A stretch of 64,000 nucleotides of DNA from Toxonevra muliebris (lineage: Eukaryota; Arthropoda; Insecta; Diptera; Pallopteridae): positions 90,079,235 to 90,143,234 of the forward strand of contig OY829326.1 of the NCBI GenBank assembly GCA_963691655.1. Reading direction: 5' to 3'. Position 1 is the stretch's first letter; each line of letters opens with the position of its first letter. Shown in pieces: positions 59,221 through 64,000 of this stretch. A program made the translations under genes and the position numbers. Below the pieces are notes generated by a model, which did not search any database, was not told where the DNA came from, and worked only from the letters and a program-made list of their open reading frames with translations.

Positions 59221-60596
59221 AACCAGTCAACGCCTTCAATTGATGATGGAGTAGTCATTGGATAACAACATCAGAATTTTTGGTAACTAATTTGAAATAT
59301 TTGTACATTCATTTTTTATATTAATTCCTTTAAGAACCTAAAAAATATAAAAATGTTTAGGACGTAACGTCAGAATCCACTTCTTTCAACTTGTCAGAAT
59401 AAAGATTTTAAAATTGAAAATTGAACCGTAGGACAAGTTACAAGAGGAAGTAATGAATTCTTACGCCATGTTCATAAATCATAACTTTAACTACTTTAGA
59501 CTACGGCCGTTATACCTTATAACTATTTTTGGCAGTTTTTATGAGATCCATGTATTTTTGTGCTTGTCGGTACCAAGGTACTGTGTAAGAACAGCTCTAA
59601 AAATGCATTTCTTGAAGATACTAGAATATTAGGTCTGACTCGGGCTATACAAAAACGATTAAGTGCGTGAAAATGGAACGCCCAAGGTAAGAGTATGCTG
59701 CTATGTCACCTAGAATTGGACGAGATCCTGTTAGTGTTAAACATAAACAGTATTAGGGCGAAGCGAAATTTGAGATTGAAAAATATTATGAAAAGGGCTT
59801 TGACTAAAGAAGGTAATCTCCGCTATTAGTGGTAGCTCATCGGTAGGACCGCCCCAAAATAAGTTTCTACTATAAATTTTTCCGGAAATGGATAGTTTAC
59901 TTGGACTATGATCATTACTTTTTGCTTTTTGTAAAGATGGCCTCTGATCATACTACGATTTTTTTCTACTGTTTTCACACAGAAACCATGAACTTTTTTT
60001 TGAGTTTATAATCACTGTTGAAAACTTTCAGCATATACCATACATACACAGTAACTCAAGAATATCATCAGCGGAAATTAAAAATAAAAGGATGGTTCAT
60101 ATGATGGTCAGATAATTATCTGACGATCGGATATCGGATAGAAAAATCCCTAGTTCAACGGTCAGTTTATTTTCTTTGTATTTAAAAGACGTGCTCCAAA
60201 TTATGGGTTGATCTGTTAGGCGATTCATCACAAATCGTGCTCACCGATTTTGGAAATATTCTTCAGAAGAAAATGCCTTTAAAGTTTCAAGGGGTATGCT
60301 TTATTTATAAATTCTGTAAAATTATGGAATTGACATCCAAAATTTCAGGAAAATTGCCTGCAAAAATTTCTAAATTTCATTATTAGAACTGTGCTACGAT
60401 AGTCTGCTCTAAATATTGTACTTGATAAATAAAATGCCCATATTGCACTAAAGGACTAATACACCCATTTCTTATTGTATAACAATCATTAGTGTGCAAA
60501 ATTTGTTTCAAAGACCAGCAAAAACAAAAACAAACACATCTTAGGTAACTAATGCACAAAGATTGTATAATTTTTTTAATTTTTTCTGCTGGTGTA
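59221..60596. other. Intergenic DNA, nothing recognised
   Basis: No gene or repeat boundary is supported. Confidence 0.45.
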
Positions 60597-60604
60597 CCTA
60601 TGAT

Positions 60605-62148
60605 CAGTGATGTTAACTGTACAGTAATTTCTGTATTTTACAGTAATTTGAGGTCTGTACAGTAATACAGTAATTCGTTTAAATTATACAGTAATTTCAA
60701 AAAGCGCACAGTAGTATGCAGTAAAGTGCCTCAAGTCCCATACACAAAAAAGATCGGGTTTGTTGAACACCCCTAAAAATGAATCTCGGTTTAATTTATG
60801 ATGATTTCCAAAATATTTCAGCTCTAACTATTGCCGTTCGCTAGCTGGACCATCTTGAAAAAACCTCTTAAAATCCCACTATCTCGAGTCTACTAGCAAT
60901 TAAAAAAAAATTACGCAGAATTCTAGAAATTTTCAGTATCCAATATTTGTGAACTTTTAATAAGCCAAAAGTTACCTACCAAAAAATCTTCTAGTCTATA
61001 ACGAAGCGTCGTTATAACTGAAATTTATTATTTTTTTTTATTATTTTTTTACTTGCATTCTGAATTTATGCACTTATGTTTAATTATCTATTCTTAGTTT
61101 TTCTTTACTTATATTCTACTTAAGTTATTCACCATAACTCACACAGTCATCACGGTTACCCACATCAATATCTCATAACACAAACTCACCACATCACTCG
61201 CTGATACACACACACGCAGTCATCACAGTTACCCACAACAATCACATCAGTACGACAGTGACTGTGATCGTGTGTGGTCATCATCAGTGCAAGATGATGA
61301 CCATACAGACATCACACTGTTGTAGGTGGCTGTAACGCAAGTAGTTACTACATCGTTGGCAACCACCTACAAACATCGCTGTCACACTCACGACGGTGAC
61401 ACAAGTGTGCGCCTGGTCGTAGAGAGTGGGAACTGCTGACCCCTTTCCCCTCAGACGCCCTGCACCTTCCACCGTCACCAACACCATTAAACCATCCACG
61501 GTGCCTCATCGATATAAAAGGTCGATGCACAGAGTTTGTCGGGGGAAGTCTATCCAATCTGTCAGGAGTCTGGCCACGCGCTCGATCGAACCTGCGGTCT
61601 TTCTATTATCGATTAGTAATCTTTTTTTTTTATTCAAATTGTGGAGTTATTTCGCAACAAAATAAATTAATTAATTATAACGTTTCGGAAAAACTATGAG
61701 TGTTTATTTTAATTGGCTGGATTACTGGAATCCGCTGAGGTTACCCCGGAAATTGTACGTTTTAAGTCCAAAAGTCGATTTTTAGAGGTTTTTCAAAATG
61801 ACCAAGCTCAAGAACGGTAATCGCTAGAGCTTGGAAATCATTATAAAACAAACCGAGGTTCCCCTTCAGGGGTGTACAAACCCAACTTTTTTTCGTTAAG
61901 TTCTTTAGTAAACAGTATTATTCAAAATTGTAAACATAATTGATTATTTATTTTATTTTTTTTTTTCATAAATTGTGATGTGTCTTTTAAAATGAAATTT
62001 GGAATCTCATTAGACAAAGTAATAATTTATTAAAACATTTTTGGAATAATTAGATACAGTATAGTGCATTAGTACAGTAATTTTGCGTGAAAAACGATAA
62101 TTTTTAAGGGATAACACACTAATTATAAAATTTTAGTTAACATCACTG
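60605..62148. mobile_element. hAT-type element, 1544 bp, with nested insertion
   Basis: An exact 8-bp TSD CCTATGAT lies at 60597-60604 and 62149-62156. The 14-bp inverted ends are CAGTGATGTTAACT and AGTTAACATCACTG. Five ACAGTAAT words lie in the first 110 bp and one near the right end. Inside, 60748-60885 is an imperfect inverted copy of about 61755-61895 (shared gggtttgt, acacccct, tcggttt, atgatttcca), so the interior is fold-back. The middle is a GC-richer block that may be a solo LTR. No transposase. Confidence 0.85.
61090..61735 (+). mobile_element. Candidate solo LTR inside the hAT element
   Basis: It differs from its surroundings in being GC-rich. It has a TATA box (gatataaaagg, about 61511), a downstream AATAAA (61659), and two imperfect tandem copies (period about 72 bp) of cagtcatcac/gttaccca near 61144 and 61216. 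This promoter-plus-polyA arrangement is that of an LTR. Terminal TG..CA and the 4-6-bp TSD could not be fixed, so boundaries are approximate and the call is inference. Confidence 0.35.
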
Positions 62149-62514
62149 CCTATGATGAACATAAAAAAATTGAGACGATTTTGGAAATCTTTCAGAAACT
62201 ATTTATATCATCCTATAATTTTTTAGCTTGCAGAAAAATCGAAAAATGCTGCACAGTGTAATTTGCGATTACAGTTATTCATTAACATATTTGAATCCAG
62301 AAAGCACAATGAAGTTAGAAGCCTTTTTTGGAGTCAACAATTAGTTATGCATTTAGTAAAATTTCTGTTGGGGTCAGGGCAATCGTTATTTTTTTTTTAC
62401 TGGTTTAGTCATTATTATCCCTGGAAGCACTTGCATATTTTTTATACGTAAAGGGCACGCTTCGTCGAAACGGTGACGGCATTATTCAAAGAGTTCATAC
62501 ACATGATCTATACA

Positions 62515-62993
62515 TAACGCTCGTATCTTTCTTCCGCCCAAAAACTGTATATTTCTACCAAAAATTTTTAAAAAACTGTAAATCGATTTGAAAAAAACTG
62601 TATATTTCGCGGTATTAATTTTTTTCAAGGAAAGCAATTTATCCATCATCTAAATCGTCTTCGTTCTCCATTTTCATATCTCCTTTTGTAGTTGTATTAA
62701 ATTTGTGCTTTGAAGAAATTTGACGAAGCGATTCCGGCTTTGCTATGAGGTATTTATAGAAATCAACGCATGGATATTTCAAGTCACATTTGACGATAAG
62801 AATCGCCTTCAATGTTTTCACTTCTTTCAAAGGTATTGCATTATGATAATATAAATTTAAATTTCGTAGTGTTCAAAAATTTTATATTTTTTTCTTAGTA
62901 TAAACGCGGTATTTTGGAAAAAGAGGCGGTATGCGGTTTTGGAGTTGAAAAAGCGGTATACTACCGCGAAAAACTGTATAGATACGAGCGTTA
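62515..62993. mobile_element. Non-autonomous hAT-type element, 479 bp
   Basis: An exact 8-bp TSD TCTATACA lies at 62507-62514 and 62994-63001. The ends TAACGCTCGTATCT and AGATACGAGCGTTA are perfectly inverted. Subterminal words AAAACTGTATA and GCGGTAT recur at both ends. A 63-codon minus-strand frame (62639-62830) shows no clear domain. Confidence 0.88.
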
Positions 62994-63001
62994 TCTATAC
63001 A

Positions 63002-64000
63002 CCTATAACTTTGAAAGTTGATTTTTTCCCATTATTTGGTTAATTTACTATACAGAAAAACAACAATGGACATTATTTTTAATAACATTTATTTATAAAT
63101 TAAATGTTTACCAACACTTACTTAGAAAGAAAAATTGTAAAACGTAAACATGCGTCGTCGATTCGACAAATATATTTAAAATATATATTTGAAATAGAAA
63201 TATGATTTTTCAGACGAAAAAAATTATATTAAGAGTTTGGAAAAAAATTTCTAAAAATTTTATAGGCCATGGTCGAAAAAAAAATGTATCACTAAAAAAA
63301 AAAATTTAGTATTATGTACTCGTAATCTTAACAGACTATTGCCCTTAGATTCTCGAATACATTTCGCTGCGGCTAAATATTGCGAGTTGCCCGAAACTCT
63401 TTCACTTGTGTTCTGCGATTGTTCTGGGTTATCATTCATTGGAACAACTTTACTTGCCGTCAGCACTTCTAACAAATATTTAAAACAATCTTTGTTGGCA
63501 CGGTAGTATTTATGCAACCTTAATCTTCTATTCCCACTTATTTACATATGAAATTTACAAAAGTATTTTAAAAACTGAACTTACATGGAATTTGGTAATT
63601 CCAATGAATTGGGGCTCTCTTGGAGAAGTCTGATTCTTCTTCGTATGCTTTTTTGCTGCTTTACTTCATATGTATCCTCTTCTTCTTCTATTTGCGTAGC
63701 AAAACACATTAATGCAGTGCTACACATCATATGCCATATTTCTATTTGTTTATTATTTTTATTTTCTCAAATATATTTGGATTAGTTATTGAAAACAAAT
63801 TCAACTTCAACTTGCCAAATACACTATGCGACAATTTTCGGGTCATCGAAATCAAACCGCACCGGACTATTTTTTTCTGAAAATATACCTATCCAATAGC
63901 AAAACCCTCGCTGGGTTTGCAAGAGTTAGCTCGATTTGTAAAGAACCTATATCCTAAAACCCAATTTTTGAGACCAAATCTTGGAAAAATAGCAATTTAT
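63002..64000. other. Intergenic DNA, nothing recognised
   Basis: AT-rich sequence; frames of 66-85 codons without recognisable domains. A gene continuing beyond the window cannot be excluded. Confidence 0.45.

Noticed and set aside
61284..61665. Overlapping 69-79-codon frames on both strands
   Set aside because: They arise from the GC-rich LTR-like block, which simply has few stops; no recognisable protein.
1..64000. CRISPR array, bacterial operons, riboswitches or a prokaryotic defence system
   Set aside because: No regularly spaced repeats, no ribosome-binding-site spaced gene clusters; introns, SINEs and fly promoter motifs show eukaryotic DNA.

Overview
The window looks like nuclear DNA of a higher fly (Diptera, probably tephritid-like). 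It is very AT-rich and intron-rich, and it holds one confidently recognised protein-coding gene among many transposon remnants. The organism is inferred from the Drosophila-like gene, the fly core-promoter motifs and the type of repeats; no species is claimed.

The gene lies on the plus strand between about 39.3 and 53.2 kb. It has five coding exons (39874-40176, 44587-44797, 51261-51800, 51862-51976, 52039-52681) that join in frame to a 603-residue acyl-CoA synthetase / 4-coumarate-CoA-ligase-like enzyme, most likely the orthologue of Drosophila pudgy (pdgy, CG9009). The N-terminus resembles a mitochondrial presequence and all adenylation motifs are intact. Two large introns (4.4 and 6.5 kb) are loaded with SINEs, MITEs and a LINE fragment; the last two introns are about 60 bp.

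Upstream, at 32.2-34.3 kb, there is a diverged direct duplication. Each copy carries a perfect fly initiator (TCAGTT) with a perfect DPE (GGTTGT) at exactly +28 to +33, followed by a splice donor. The copies are good candidates for alternative first exons of the enzyme gene, and one has been split by a 913-bp inverted-repeat element.

The rest (about 0-32 kb, 34-39 kb and 53-64 kb) is intergenic DNA with no convincing host gene. Terminal repeats and target-site duplications (TSDs) identify: seven hAT-type non-autonomous elements with 8-bp TSDs; piggyBac-like elements at TTAA; pogo/Tc1/mariner-type elements at TA, including a mariner derivative whose two ends are both made from its 5' end; decayed Tc1 and piggyBac transposase fragments fused side by side; two families of tRNA-derived SINEs; three non-LTR retrotransposon remnants; a candidate solo LTR nested inside a hAT element; several fold-back structures; and two degenerate minisatellites. 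Short open frames elsewhere look like chance frames in AT-rich DNA.
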